DNA of 64,000 nt. Origin: Rhodobacteraceae bacterium D3-12 (GTDB lineage: Bacteria > Pseudomonadota > Alphaproteobacteria > Rhodobacterales > Rhodobacteraceae). Below the pieces are notes generated by a model that was not told the DNA's origin, ran no database searches, and saw nothing but the letters and a program-made list of their open reading frames with translations. Positions 16,030-25,316 of the stretch are shown here, piece after piece; within the stretch, counting starts at the first letter, position 1; each line of letters starts with the position of its first letter. Location: assembly GCA_025916135.1 (NCBI GenBank), contig CP104793.1, forward strand, positions 868,001-932,000. Direction: 5' to 3'. The translations under genes were made by a program, and so were the position numbers.

Positions 16030-16836
16030 ATGCGCGTCAGCATCGGGTGCCGTCTGCGCTACAGCTTCCCGCAGCCGACGCCACTGATTGCGCTGCTGAA
16101 CGTGCACTACTCGCGCTTTGGCGATCTGGAGCGTGCCGACTATCTCGTGACGCAGCCGAGCGTGCCGCTGGAAAGCTTTCGCGACGGCTTCGGCAACTGG
16201 TGCACGCGGATGGTGGCCCCGGAGGGCGACTTCTGCCTGTCGACGGATGGCATCTTCCGCGACACGGGCCAGCCTGATCCCTCCATGCCCAGCGCGCGGC
16301 AGCACGCGGTTCAGGATCTGCCGTTCGAGACCCTCGTGTTTCTGCAGGGAAGCCGGTATTGCGATACCGACCTTCTGTCAGAGGAGGCGTGGCGCCTGTT
16401 CGAGACCACGGACCTTGGTTGGCCCCGCGTGCAGGCGATCTGCGATTTCGTGCACGGACATGTCCGTTTCGACTACATGCAGGCGAAGGCGACGCGCACC
16501 GCATCGCAGACCATGGCCGAGCGACAGGGTGTCTGCCGCGACTTCGCCCATCTCGCCATCGCCCTGTGTCGTTGCATGAACATTCCGGCCCGCTACTGCA
16601 CCGGATATCTGAGCGACATTGGGGAACCTCTGCCTCATCCGCCTGGGGACTTCGCCGCTTGGATGGAGGTGTTCCTTGCAGGTGAATGGCACATGTTCGA
16701 CCCACGGAATAACAAGCCGCGGTTTGCCAGAATTCTGATCGCGCGGGGCCGCGATGCCGCTGACGTCCCTCTGACCCAGACATTTGGTCGGAATACACTG
16801 ACGGAGTTCAAGGTTTGGACTGACGATCTGGTGTGA
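16030..16836 (+). CDS. Transglutaminase-like family protein
   Basis: A 268-residue protein. Residues 1-70 are a beta-rich N-terminal domain (GCRLRYSFPQPTPLIALLNV). The core holds QTMAERQGVCRDFAHLAIAL, with the catalytic Cys, then IPARYCTGYLSD. The Asp region is EWHMFDPRNNKPR, followed by LIARGRDAADVPLTQTFG. Where many transglutaminases have a catalytic His before AW, this one reads DFAAWMEVFL. I recall Ser or Ala there in close relatives, so the enzyme may still be active or may have lost activity. The ATG at 16030 is preferred over 15973, which lies inside the previous gene. No signal peptide. Confidence 0.85.
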   Translation: MRVSIGCRLRYSFPQPTPLIALLNVHYSRFGDLERADYLVTQPSVPLESFRDGFGNWCTRMVAPEGDFCLSTDGIFRDTGQPDPSMPSARQHAVQDLPFETLVFLQGSRYCDTDLLSEEAWRLFETTDLGWPRVQAICDFVHGHVRFDYMQAKATRTASQTMAERQGVCRDFAHLAIALCRCMNIPARYCTGYLSDIGEPLPHPPGDFAAWMEVFLAGEWHMFDPRNNKPRFARILIARGRDAADVPLTQTFGRNTLTEFKVWTDDLV

Positions 16837-17177
16837 TCTTTGACTTCTTGGCGGCGCGCCATCGTAAATCGGGTCGCCAGTCCCCATATAGGTAGTACCG
16901 ATGTCAGGCATCCCGGTCCGACATGGACGAGGAGTTGGCGCCGGCCAATCAAAGGATCGATGATATGTCCTTCAAGGACCTGACCGCCGGGCTGCGGCCG
17001 CAATGAAGCCGAAGCCCGCGGAGACCGCGAAGACCCCAGCCAAGGAGAACGAGCCGAAGGCAGCCGGCAAGGATGCGCTCGCGAAATCCTAGACATCTTG
17101 AGACGTTCACAGGCCACGCGCCCCATTCTTAACTGGGGCGCGGACCACCCGCAGCAACAAGGGAGAGGATCACGCCA
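16837..17177 (+). other. Gap with two overlapping mini-frames and a hairpin
   Basis: ATG 16923 opens a 27-codon frame (MDEELAPANQRIDDMSFKDL). Its TGA overlaps ATG 17003, which opens a 29-codon Lys/Ala-rich frame ending at 17092. The ATGA coupling hints at real small genes, but neither has a clear ribosome site. A perfect hairpin GCGCCCCA-8-TGGGGCGC lies at 17118-17141 without a T-run, ahead of the next gene. Confidence 0.35.
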
Positions 17178-17711
17178 ATGGAAGAACTGACGAGCAAGAC
17201 CGTTGCGGTTTTTTCCCGACCGTTCACCGTTCCAGGCTTTGATGAGACGCTCCCGGCGGGAGAGTACGAGACCGAAACGGAGTTGGTTTCACCCTCGGAT
17301 CAACAGAATCCTGCAGCCTGGAAAGCTTCAGTCCTGGTGAAACTTCATCCCCGGACATCGCATCCGGGGCTTGCGCGGTCTCTGACCCTTTCCCTTGCCG
17401 ATCTGGACTATGCCCGCGCCAGGGACAAGTTGACGGGCAGAGCGTTGTCCGACTTCTTCCTCGAGGAAATGCTGGCTGATCCGATGGTGCGCCTCGTTAT
17501 GGAGGCCGACGGGGTCTCTGCGGCACATATGCGGCATCTCTATTCGGCACACCGAACGCCCCAGTCTGACAGGGATGTTCTGGACCGGAACCCGGCGCGA
17601 CAAGGTGCACGTGACATTGCGTCAATCCATGCTGCTGAAAACGAGGGCATGCCTCCACGACCGACAGGGGCGATGGCTATGCGCACGGAAGTCAGCTCGG
17701 ATTTGACATGA
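17178..17711 (+). CDS. LPAG-motif family protein, member 2
   Basis: A 177-residue protein opening with TVAVFSRPFTVPGFDETLPA followed by GEYETETE, the same motif as the proteins at 13777 and 42499. A helical middle follows (LSLADLDYARARDKLTGRAL, then SDFFLEEMLADP). The C-terminal 45 residues are low complexity. The ATG follows GGGAGAGGATC. Its TGA overlaps the ATG of the zinc-ribbon gene at 17708, so these are co-translated. Cytosolic by appearance. Function unknown. Confidence 0.7.
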   Translation: MEELTSKTVAVFSRPFTVPGFDETLPAGEYETETELVSPSDQQNPAAWKASVLVKLHPRTSHPGLARSLTLSLADLDYARARDKLTGRALSDFFLEEMLADPMVRLVMEADGVSAAHMRHLYSAHRTPQSDRDVLDRNPARQGARDIASIHAAENEGMPPRPTGAMAMRTEVSSDLT

Positions 17712-17923
17712 TCGCGAACAAAACTTCGGTCGATGTAGCGTTGCCGGACATCGCCCGCGGAAGGGCCTTTGGCGACGTAATTCGAGAGCGTCCCTGTCTG
17801 AGATGCGATGCTGTCTTTCGGAGTGAAGGCGTTGGAGAACGGCTCTGTCGGCGCTGAAAGGGGTTGAAAGCCTGGCGGAACGCCGTTCCCGTCAGCCCTA
17901 GTGGTGCATCTCGTCGCCGCTGA
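17708..17923 (+). pseudogene. Small zinc-ribbon protein gene interrupted by an in-frame UGA
   Basis: From ATG 17708 the frame reads through FGDVIRERPCLRCDAVFRSE and GVGERLCRR to a TGA at 17855-17857, giving 49 residues. After the TGA the frame continues KGLKAWRNAVPVSPSGASRR to 17923, which looks like the normal tail of this family (from memory, ...CRRCKGxxAWR...). The UGA therefore sits exactly where the fourth zinc-binding Cys of CxxC...CxxC is expected: a TGC-to-TGA change. Three ligands remain. Coupled to the LPAG gene by ATGA. Confidence 0.6.
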
Positions 17924-18303
17924 TCCCCGCAGGCGCGCGGCGTCTTCTCAGTAACGTACTGGACCCGTCAATTCGGCCTGTCTAGACATCGGTCGCATCA
18001 CGCCGACTGATGTCTTATGGGGCGTAGAGGGTCGGGAACTTCCCCACCGTCACAGAAAATGCAGACGGCTCTATCACAAGGGCAGCTCTATCATTCGCCT
18101 GCGCCCAAGAAACCCAATCAAGAAAAGCCGAAGGTCTCTGCCACAGCCAACTCCATTGCAGGAAAGCCTGCGCTGGCGATTGGTGGGAAAAGGGTGAAGT
18201 AAGGCAGGTTTCAAGGTCGGCAATTCCTGACGGACATACCTCAAAGGAAATATAGTTCCGTTCACTATTGTAGAGATCTGTCGGGATAGCCATTTTTCAT
18301 ACA
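17924..18303. other. Gene-free region upstream of groES
   Basis: I see no credible gene. A 61-codon plus-strand frame (18017-18202) has low-complexity Lys/Pro content and no ribosome site. The groES promoter should lie at the right end, but I could not fix its -35 and -10. Confidence 0.35.
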
Positions 18304-18330
18304 CTGGCACTCAGGTGTGGCGAGTGCCAA
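18304..18330 (+). promoter_or_regulatory. CIRCE element (HrcA operator) of the groESL operon
   Basis: CTGGCACTC (18304-18312), nine spacer bases, then GAGTGCCAA (18322-18330). This matches the CIRCE consensus TTAGCACTC-N9-GAGTGCTAA at 14 of 18 arm positions, with perfect symmetry in the core TGGCACTC/GAGTGCCA. It is 54 bases upstream of groES. HrcA binding would repress groESL until heat shock. Confidence 0.9.
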
Positions 18331-18383
18331 TGTGTCCCTACGCATGCCACCCTTATTCGGAAATCTCGAAAAGGAGCATTTCC

Positions 18384-20359
<1,976 letters not shown>

Positions 20360-20436
20360 GAACGAATTTCTGCTCGCGGCATTGGCACCACACTTTATGA
20401 GCTGCGAGCAGCATATTTCTGAAAACGGCTCGCACC

Positions 20437-20460
20437 AGCGACCCGGCTTTTGGGGTCGCT
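20437..20460 (+). terminator. Terminator-like hairpin after groEL
   Basis: AGCGACCC (20437-20444) pairs perfectly with GGGTCGCT (20453-20460) around the loop GGCTTTTG, 78 bases after the groEL stop. There is no downstream T-run. Confidence 0.5.
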
Positions 20461-20568
20461 CTGCCCCCTGAGCAGGTCATGTCTGAAGGCTCCGCTTTCT
20501 GACGTTAAATTGCTCCAAGCTGATCTGTGTAAGCGTCGAAAATTGGAATGTAAGCTAGCTAGAGAATG

Positions 20569-20662
20569 CCTGCTGAAAATTCAGCAGGAAGTGTGTTGTC
20601 GAGTTTTTAAGCGGCGCGCAAGTGGCAGTTCCCTAAAAAGAAATTCCTCTTTCGCGCGCCGC
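20569..20662 (+). promoter_or_regulatory. Structured leader with two hairpins upstream of the 62-residue protein
   Basis: The first hairpin is CCTGCTGAA-AA-TTCAGCAGG (20569-20588), perfect over 9 bp. The second has the arms AGCGGCGCGC (20610-20619) and GCGCGCCGCT (20654-20663) around a 34-base loop. Both precede the ribosome site at about 20680. They would fold in the mRNA leader and could act in control or stability. The broken paralog at 12262 also has a hairpin there. Confidence 0.45.
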
Positions 20663-20694
20663 TCTTTCTCGAAGTGCCTAGGAAAGGACACCCA

Positions 20695-20883
20695 ATGAAA
20701 CTCAACCCCAATACCATCTCGGAAAAGATGAAGTCCGTTAAAGCCAGCTGTGGAGGCGCACCCTTCGGTGAAAAACGAACGCAGGCCTGGAGGCATTACA
20801 ACGCTGCTGAGGCCGCGCACAAAGCGAATGACGACATCAAGACGAAATACGAACTCGACGCTGCCAGTAAAGCCCTTGCGTAA
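20695..20883 (+). CDS. Small EKMKSVKA-family protein
   Basis: A 62-residue charged helical protein: TISEKMKSVKASCGGAPFGE, then AWRHYNAAEAAHKANDDIKT, ending ELDAASKALA. The ATG at 20695 follows AGGAAAGGACA, identical in its core to the ribosome site of the broken paralog at 12262. No signal peptide or membrane segment. Placed after groESL, behind a long structured leader. I do not recognise a characterised family; a stress-related role is only suggested by the position. Confidence 0.7.
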   Translation: MKLNPNTISEKMKSVKASCGGAPFGEKRTQAWRHYNAAEAAHKANDDIKTKYELDAASKALA

Positions 20884-20961
20884 TCAAAAACGGCCGCGTG
20901 AAAACGCGGGCCAGTTTGAGCAAATGCAGAATGCAATACGCCGGGGCCTGAACCGCAATCC

Positions 20962-21243
20962 ATGATGGATTGCCTTACCTTGATTGGAAAAAACGTGAAA
21001 AATGTAACTCTCGTAGCTGCCCTCATGACATCCGTCGCATTTTCCGCCAACGCAATGTCTGCCGAAATTGATACTGACGGCGACGGCATGGCATCCTTCG
21101 CTGAACTTCAAGTTTCATATCCTGAACTCACCGAGGAAGTGTTCAGCGACATCGACACAGATGGTGATGGGCTCGTCAACGACGAGGAAATGGCTATCGC
21201 CGTCGAGCTTGGCAATCTCGCGGATCCTGAAACCGACTCCTAA
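20962..21243 (+). CDS. Secreted EF-hand protein
   Basis: Two calcium-binding EF-hand loops are clear: DTDGDGMASFAE (about residues 37-48) and DTDGDGLVNDEE (about 65-76). Each has Asp at positions 1, 3 and 5 and Glu at 12. An N-terminal hydrophobic stretch (VTLVAALMTSVAFSANAMSA) is a signal peptide, so the protein probably acts in the periplasm or outside. The ATG pair at 20962 gives 93 residues; a GTG at 20995 (MKNVTLVAAL) makes a more typical signal peptide and may be the true start. Likely a calcium buffer or sensor. Confidence 0.75.
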   Translation: MMDCLTLIGKNVKNVTLVAALMTSVAFSANAMSAEIDTDGDGMASFAELQVSYPELTEEVFSDIDTDGDGLVNDEEMAIAVELGNLADPETDS

Positions 21244-21266
21244 AACCAAAGGTTGGAGTATGAGCT

Positions 21267-21623
21267 ATGCAAAATCGTGAAGCTTTCAGATGGACCTTCA
21301 CAGCTTCAGGGCTTTGGCTCATCTTGTCGCCATTCATGCTTCTTGGCGGCCAATCGGCTCTTGGCAATGCCCTCGTTGGCGATGCAGGACTGCTCATTCT
21401 CTCGGGGCTTCTGGCTTTGACCGTAGCGGGTTACGGCCTCAACAAGCATTACCTGGTCCAGACCTATCTGGGAGTGTCCTACGGTTTGATTTTGGTAGCG
21501 GCGCCTTGGCTGTTCGGATTCACCGAACCTATGACCGCCTGGAATGCCGGCGTCGTCGGAACGGCTTTGGTTCTGGCGGGCCTTTATGTGGTGTTGCAGA
21601 AAACGCCGAAATGTCACGCATAG
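21267..21623 (+). CDS. SPW-repeat membrane protein
   Basis: A 118-residue protein with four predicted membrane segments. Two SPW-like repeats are visible: ASGLWLILSPFMLLGG near residue 13, and VAAPWLFGFTEPMTAWNAGV near residue 78, matching the SPW repeat family (PF03779). The ATG at 21267 follows TTGGAGTATGAGCT. It is preceded by the EF-hand gene after 23 bases and ends with a strong hairpin at 21635. Function unknown; an inner-membrane location is clear. Confidence 0.8.
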   Translation: MQNREAFRWTFTASGLWLILSPFMLLGGQSALGNALVGDAGLLILSGLLALTVAGYGLNKHYLVQTYLGVSYGLILVAAPWLFGFTEPMTAWNAGVVGTALVLAGLYVVLQKTPKCHA

Positions 21624-21634
21624 TGAAAAACACT

Positions 21635-21659
21635 GTGTGGGGCGGCAAACGCCCCACAC
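21635..21659 (+). terminator. Hairpin after the SPW-repeat gene
   Basis: GTGTGGGGCG (21635-21644) and CGCCCCACAC (21650-21659) form a perfect 10-bp stem with the loop GCAAA, 12 bases after the stop. The following TTCC is a poor U-tract, but the stem is strong. Confidence 0.6.
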
Positions 21660-21718
21660 TTCCAATCGTTGTCCTTGCCAATACTACTCACCCTGCATCT
21701 CTTCCGAAGATGGCTATT

Positions 21719-21734
21719 TGAGGTGCCCCTAGAT
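21719..21734 (+). repeat. Left end of an older insertion sequence
   Basis: TGAGGTGCCCCTAGAT lies directly against the IS3-family copy. Its inverse TGAGGTGCCCTTAG is found at 27300-27313, reading inward on the other strand, at the end of an IS orfB remnant. The pair looks like the two ends of one older IS, now 5.6 kb apart. Confidence 0.45.
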
Positions 21735-21807
21735 TGTCAGTCGTCATATAAAATGGGACATCAGAGCGGCTTGAACATTGGAGGCTCTGGTTCGGTTGCG
21801 TGATTGA

Positions 21808-22788
21808 TTATGCGGCTTGTTTTTGATGTTGCAAGCGGCGTTGTCGGATCGTCAGTTTCTTGATCTTCTCCCTTTCTCTCAGAATGGCTTTGTCCCGTCC
21901 AAAGTAGACGTCGGCGGGTGTGACGTTATTCAGGCTCTCGTGGTAGCGCTGGTTGTTGTAGTAGTCGACGAAGGCCCCGATCTGTCGCTCGAGATCACCG
22001 GGCAGGTAGTAATTCTCCAGCAGAACACGGTTCTTCATGGTCTGATGCCATCGTTCTATTTTGCCTTGGGTTTGCGGGTGGAATGGCGCTCCGCGAACGT
22101 GGTCCATCTTCTGATCCTCCAGCCATTTGGCCAGATCGCCAGAGATGTAACAGGATCCGTTGTCGCTGAGCAGACGGGGTTTGTGTCGGACCACGGCCTG
22201 GTCGCAGCCCGATGCCTGAAGCGCCAGCTCGATCGTGCTGGTCACATCCTCGGCCCGCATGTTCGTGCAGAGCTTCCAGGCGATGATGTAGCGGCTGTAG
22301 TCGTCGAGGATGGTGGACAGGTAATACCAGCCCCAGCCAATGATCTTGAAGTAGGTGAAGTCAGTCTGCCACATCTGGTTGATGGCGGTGGTCTTGTCCG
22401 TGAACTCATCGGCGGCCTTGATCACCACGTAGTCCGGCGCAGTAATCAGATCAGCGGCTTTCAGGATGCGGTAAACCGATGATTCAGAGACAAAATATCG
22501 CTTCTCATCGGTATATTTAACGGCCAGCTCGCGTGTGGTCAGTGCCTCATGCTCCAACGCAAACTCGATCAGATCGTCACGGCGGATATCAGGGATGCGG
22601 TTCCAGACCGACTTTGGACGTGGCGAACGATCTGCCAAGGCATCCAAGCCACCTTCGACATATCGGTCATACCATCGGTAAAATGTGGTGCGCGGGATGC
22701 CCAGCATATCAAGGGTCTTCTTGGTTGGCAGATGCGACCCTTCAACTGTGCGAATGATCTCCAACTTCTCGGTTGCTGGATACCTCAT
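21808..22788 (-). CDS. IS3-family transposase orfB (catalytic DDE subunit), copy 1
   Basis: The integrase-like catalytic part. From ATG 22788 it has a helix-turn-helix (LDMLGIPRTTFYRWYDRYVE) and an rve core. The catalytic acids are in WQTDFTYFKIIGWGWYYLST, LSDNGSCYISGDLA and TQGKIERWHQTMKN. The ATG overlaps the orfA stop. The frame is also open upstream across the orfA 3' end, where AAAAAAA (22817-22823) would allow a -1 frameshift to make an OrfAB fusion, the usual IS3 transposase. Confidence 0.93.
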   Translation of the reverse strand: MRYPATEKLEIIRTVEGSHLPTKKTLDMLGIPRTTFYRWYDRYVEGGLDALADRSPRPKSVWNRIPDIRRDDLIEFALEHEALTTRELAVKYTDEKRYFVSESSVYRILKAADLITAPDYVVIKAADEFTDKTTAINQMWQTDFTYFKIIGWGWYYLSTILDDYSRYIIAWKLCTNMRAEDVTSTIELALQASGCDQAVVRHKPRLLSDNGSCYISGDLAKWLEDQKMDHVRGAPFHPQTQGKIERWHQTMKNRVLLENYYLPGDLERQIGAFVDYYNNQRYHESLNNVTPADVYFGRDKAILREREKIKKLTIRQRRLQHQKQAA

Positions 22789-23159
22789 TCCTCGAACTCC
22801 CCAGCCCCTGTCATGCTTTTTTTGAGCAGACGGTTTTCCAAGGTGAGGTCGGCCACGCATTCCTTCAGGGCCATGGCCTCAGATCTCAACTCCTTCACCT
22901 CAGGCGATGTCGCTTGACGCGCCGTGTCGCCGGAAAGACGACGCTTTCCAGCCTCAAGGAATTCCTTCGACCAAGTGTAATACAGGCTGTCAGAAATACC
23001 CTCGCGGCGACATAACGCCGAGATGCTTTCCTCCCCGCGCAATCCGGCCAAAACAATGCGGATCTTCTCCTCCGCCGAGTAGGTCTGGCGGGTCTTGCGG
23101 CGGATGTTTTTGACCAGCTTGTCAGCTGCGCCTTTCGATGTTCCGGGCTTCTTGTTCAT
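22785..23159 (-). CDS. IS3-family transposase orfA, copy 1
   Basis: A 124-residue DNA-binding subunit. A basic N-terminus (KLVKNIRRKTRQTYSAEEKI) is followed by a helix-turn-helix (ESISALCRREGISDSLYYTW) and a leucine-zipper-like C-terminus (ALKECVADLTLENRLLKKSM). It recognises the terminal repeats. The codons CTC AAA AAA AGC near the end contain the A7 slip site for -1 frameshifting into orfB. RBS AAGGAGCGAAG. Confidence 0.92.
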   Translation of the reverse strand: MNKKPGTSKGAADKLVKNIRRKTRQTYSAEEKIRIVLAGLRGEESISALCRREGISDSLYYTWSKEFLEAGKRRLSGDTARQATSPEVKELRSEAMALKECVADLTLENRLLKKSMTGAGEFEE

Positions 23160-23251
23160 CTTCGCTCCTTAAAGGCTACGATGAACCAGAAACCCTCCGT
23201 TATTCAAATCCTCATATCTGTCCCATAGGTGCTGACGTCAGACACCCAAAC

Positions 23252-23776
23252 TTACTGCGCTGCAAACCTCAAGCGGTCCATTTCCTTGGCGATCAGAAAC
23301 GCGCATACGTCAACTGAGTCGAGGGCGGTATCCACGATCAAGCGGTCGCACTGCCACGGCTCAAAGGTTCGTTTGGAAACCTCGTGCCAGTTGGGAACGA
23401 CAAGCCCGCTGATGTCGCTGACACGCGTCTCGACTCGTTTTCGATGAAGCGCTTTATCGGAACAGATGACTTCGACGTTCAACAAGTGAGCCGCGCCGTT
23501 AGAAGCAGTCTTCGTCCATAGTTCTCGTGAAACTCCGACAGGATTGACTGTGTCGGCAATAACGTCGAGGCCAAGCAAAAGGTTGTCTTCCGCGATAGCT
23601 GCGAGCGCCAAGTAGCCTGCATCCTCTGCGGGATGAATACATAGGATGCTTCGTTTCAAAGCAGTTTCAACGGAATCTACACGAAGATGAACAGCCGGAG
23701 TAAGCGCCGCCAGTTTCCTTGCCAAGGTCGTTTTGCCGACACCGGGAAGTCCGGAAAGAGAAACTAAAATATTCAT
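23252..23776 (-). CDS. AAA-family/P-loop kinase-like ATPase
   Basis: A 174-residue cytosolic P-loop protein. The Walker A motif is GLPGVGKTT (residues 9-17), with a hydrophobic first strand before it (NILVSLS). HLRVDSVETALKR and DVIADTVNPVGVSRELW resemble the nucleoside/gluconate-kinase branch, as in zeta-toxin and chloramphenicol-phosphotransferase relatives. The phosphoacceptor is unknown. The 3' end is eight bases from the IS copy, so the gene may have lost downstream partners. No antitoxin gene is adjacent. Confidence 0.75.
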   Translation of the reverse strand: MNILVSLSGLPGVGKTTLARKLAALTPAVHLRVDSVETALKRSILCIHPAEDAGYLALAAIAEDNLLLGLDVIADTVNPVGVSRELWTKTASNGAAHLLNVEVICSDKALHRKRVETRVSDISGLVVPNWHEVSKRTFEPWQCDRLIVDTALDSVDVCAFLIAKEMDRLRFAAQ

Positions 23777-23938
23777 TACGCGAACCTATCATGGAGGCGG
23801 CGCAACCCGCCAGTCGAACGGCAGCAAAGTCCGCTTTGCGAACTTTTATGTGTCGTGCGGCAAACGTCGGCAGTGAGCCCAAACTGTTCGTTCGTCACTG
23901 GGCAGCGAATGTCTGCAATTGCTCTCTCATGGCAATGG

Positions 23939-24005
23939 TTAGGACGTTCCCTAAGTCTTATTGACAACCTTCAGTCTGCAGTGTTACTTAGGTATATGCC
24001 TAAGT
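23939..24005 (+). promoter_or_regulatory. Promoter and paired operators of the ArsR operon (leaderless)
   Basis: The -35 TTGACA (23961-23966) and -10 TTACTT (23984-23989) are 17 bases apart. Two copies of TTAGG-N6-CCTAA flank or overlap them: 23939-23954 upstream, and ACTTAGG-TATATG-CCTAAGT (23986-24005) over the -10 and the start codon. The predicted transcription start coincides with ATG 23996, so the message would be leaderless. Binding by the encoded ArsR would block RNA polymerase. Confidence 0.65.
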
Positions 24006-24337
24006 ACGACCCCAACCTCGACCAGTGCTTTTCCGCTCTTGGAGATCCGACGCGGCGCTTGATCCTTCAACGTCTTGCAAGAGGCGAGGCAAGCGTCAGC
24101 GAATTGGCTGAGCCGCACGACATGGCGTTGCCGTCATTCATGGAACATCTGAAAAAGTTGGAAGTGGCTGGCCTCGTCACATCAAAAAAGCAGGGGCGAA
24201 CGCGAACCTGCGAACTAGCACCCGGCGCTTTTGCTCCTGCCAAAGATTGGCTGAGCGAACAAAGCGAGATTTGGGAAGGGCGACTGGACCGCTTTGATGA
24301 CTACGTCAAAAATCTCATGAAGGAACGCCAAAGATGA
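23996..24337 (+). CDS. ArsR-family winged-helix repressor
   Basis: A 113-residue regulator. The N-terminal half has ALGDPTRRLILQRLARGEAS followed by VSELAEPHDMALPSFMEHLK, the winged-helix recognition region, and VTSKKQGRTRTCELAP as the wing. It lacks the ELCVCDL metal site of arsenic sensors and belongs to the branch that accompanies SRPBCC genes. The start at 23996 sits inside a palindromic operator; the longer frame from 23855 runs through the promoter and is unlikely. The stop overlaps the SRPBCC gene (ATGA). Inducer unknown. Confidence 0.9.
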   Translation: MPKYDPNLDQCFSALGDPTRRLILQRLARGEASVSELAEPHDMALPSFMEHLKKLEVAGLVTSKKQGRTRTCELAPGAFAPAKDWLSEQSEIWEGRLDRFDDYVKNLMKERQR

Positions 24338-24801
24338 AACTTGAACCGGCAACCGATCTGACCTTCACCCGCAAGATCAATGCACCTAAAGAGCTGCTAT
24401 GGGAGTGCTGGACAACGCCGAGGCACATCAAGAATTTCTTTGTGCCCAAGCCGCATAGCATCGACGCTTGCGAAATCGACCTGCGCGTTGGCGGCAAGTT
24501 CAACACGACGATGAATGTCGAAGGCAATCTGATGGAAAATGAGGGTATCATTCTGGAAGTCGTTGATTGCAAGCGCCTTGTTTTCACGGACACCTACAGC
24601 GAAGGCTGGAAGCCTGCCGCCGATCCGTTCATGACGGCGATTGTCGAATTCGCAGATGATGGGAAGGGTGGCACTATCTACACCGCGACCGCCCGTCACC
24701 GCTCGCCCGAAGCACGCCAGAGCCACGAAGACATGGGCTTTTATGATGGCTGGGGCACCGTCGCGACGCAGCTCGAAGAATACGCCCAGTCTCTCAAATG
24801 A
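24334..24801 (+). CDS. SRPBCC (AHSA1-like) family protein
   Basis: A 155-residue START-like fold: LTFTRKINAPKELLWECWTT, then VGGKFNTTMNVEG, RLVFTDTYSEGW, and a C-terminal helix EDMGFYDGWGTVATQLEEYA. Members bind hydrophobic ligands in a deep pocket. Second gene of the ArsR operon, overlapping by four bases. The pairing of ArsR with AHSA1-like proteins is widespread in proteobacteria and usually accompanies VOC genes, as here. No known substrate. Confidence 0.88.
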   Translation: MKLEPATDLTFTRKINAPKELLWECWTTPRHIKNFFVPKPHSIDACEIDLRVGGKFNTTMNVEGNLMENEGIILEVVDCKRLVFTDTYSEGWKPAADPFMTAIVEFADDGKGGTIYTATARHRSPEARQSHEDMGFYDGWGTVATQLEEYAQSLK

Positions 24802-24896
24802 CTGACAGCGCACATCGCATCTAAGACAGCTTTGGCCGCTAAACCGAGGTACTCTAACAGCAGCCCGGTATTCGGCTGCACGGAAAGGACGCCACA

Positions 24897-25316
24897 ATGC
24901 CAAAGATGATTTTCGTAAATCTGCCGGTAACCGATTTGCCAAAGGCGATGGCATTCTATCAAGCTATCGGGTTTGAGAATAATCCGCAATTTACCGATGA
25001 TACAGCGGCTTGTATGGTTTGGAGCGAGGCAGTCTTTGTAATGTTGCTGACCCATGACAAATGGCGCACTTTCACCAAGCGCCCAATACCGCCTGCAACC
25101 TCAAGCGAAGTGCTTTTAGCGATTTCTTTCGACGATATAGCTGCCGTTGATACAATACTGGACGCCGCAGCGGCATTTGACGGCGCACCAGATATCAACG
25201 CCAAACAGGATTACGGATGGATGTATAGCCGCAGCTTTGCCGATCCGGACGGGCATGTATGGGAGTGCATGTGGATGGATATGGCTGCGGCCGGCGAAAA
25301 GGAGGCACAATCATGA
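24897..25316 (+). CDS. VOC-family (glyoxalase/bleomycin-resistance fold) protein
   Basis: A 139-residue protein with two beta-alpha-beta-beta-beta modules: FVNLPVTDLPKAMAFYQAIG ... AACMVWSEAVFVMLLTHDKW, and FDDIAAVDTILDAAAAFDGA ... SFADPDGHVWECMWMDMA. The metal-ligand positions of true glyoxalase I are only partly kept (Glu in WECMWMD), so it may bind rather than convert its ligand. Third gene of the ArsR operon; its stop overlaps the next ATG. RBS GAAAGGA. Confidence 0.85.
   Translation: MPKMIFVNLPVTDLPKAMAFYQAIGFENNPQFTDDTAACMVWSEAVFVMLLTHDKWRTFTKRPIPPATSSEVLLAISFDDIAAVDTILDAAAAFDGAPDINAKQDYGWMYSRSFADPDGHVWECMWMDMAAAGEKEAQS

Larger units (their letters stand above)
21735..23244 (-). mobile_element. 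IS3-family insertion sequence, copy 1
   Basis: A 1510-bp element whose encoded proteins are identical to those of the copy at 32614-34123. The imperfect terminal inverted repeats are 26 bp: TGTCAGTCGTCATATAAAAT on the left and TGTCTGACGTCAGCACCTAT inward from the right, both continuing GGGACA. It carries overlapping orfA and orfB with an A7 slippery run. The flanking bases (CCTAGAT left, CCCAAAC right) are not a duplication, unlike copy 2, so a rearrangement has removed one original flank. Confidence 0.92.

Noticed and set aside
21817-22482. 221-codon plus-strand open frame opposite the IS3 transposase (also at 32696)
   Set aside because: Antisense shadow of orfB. It lacks a ribosome site, matches no family, and is identical in the two copies only because the IS copies are.
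23252-23776. Zeta-like toxin of a toxin-antitoxin pair
   Set aside because: Only the P-loop and overall kinase-like pattern are shared; no antitoxin gene is adjacent on either side.
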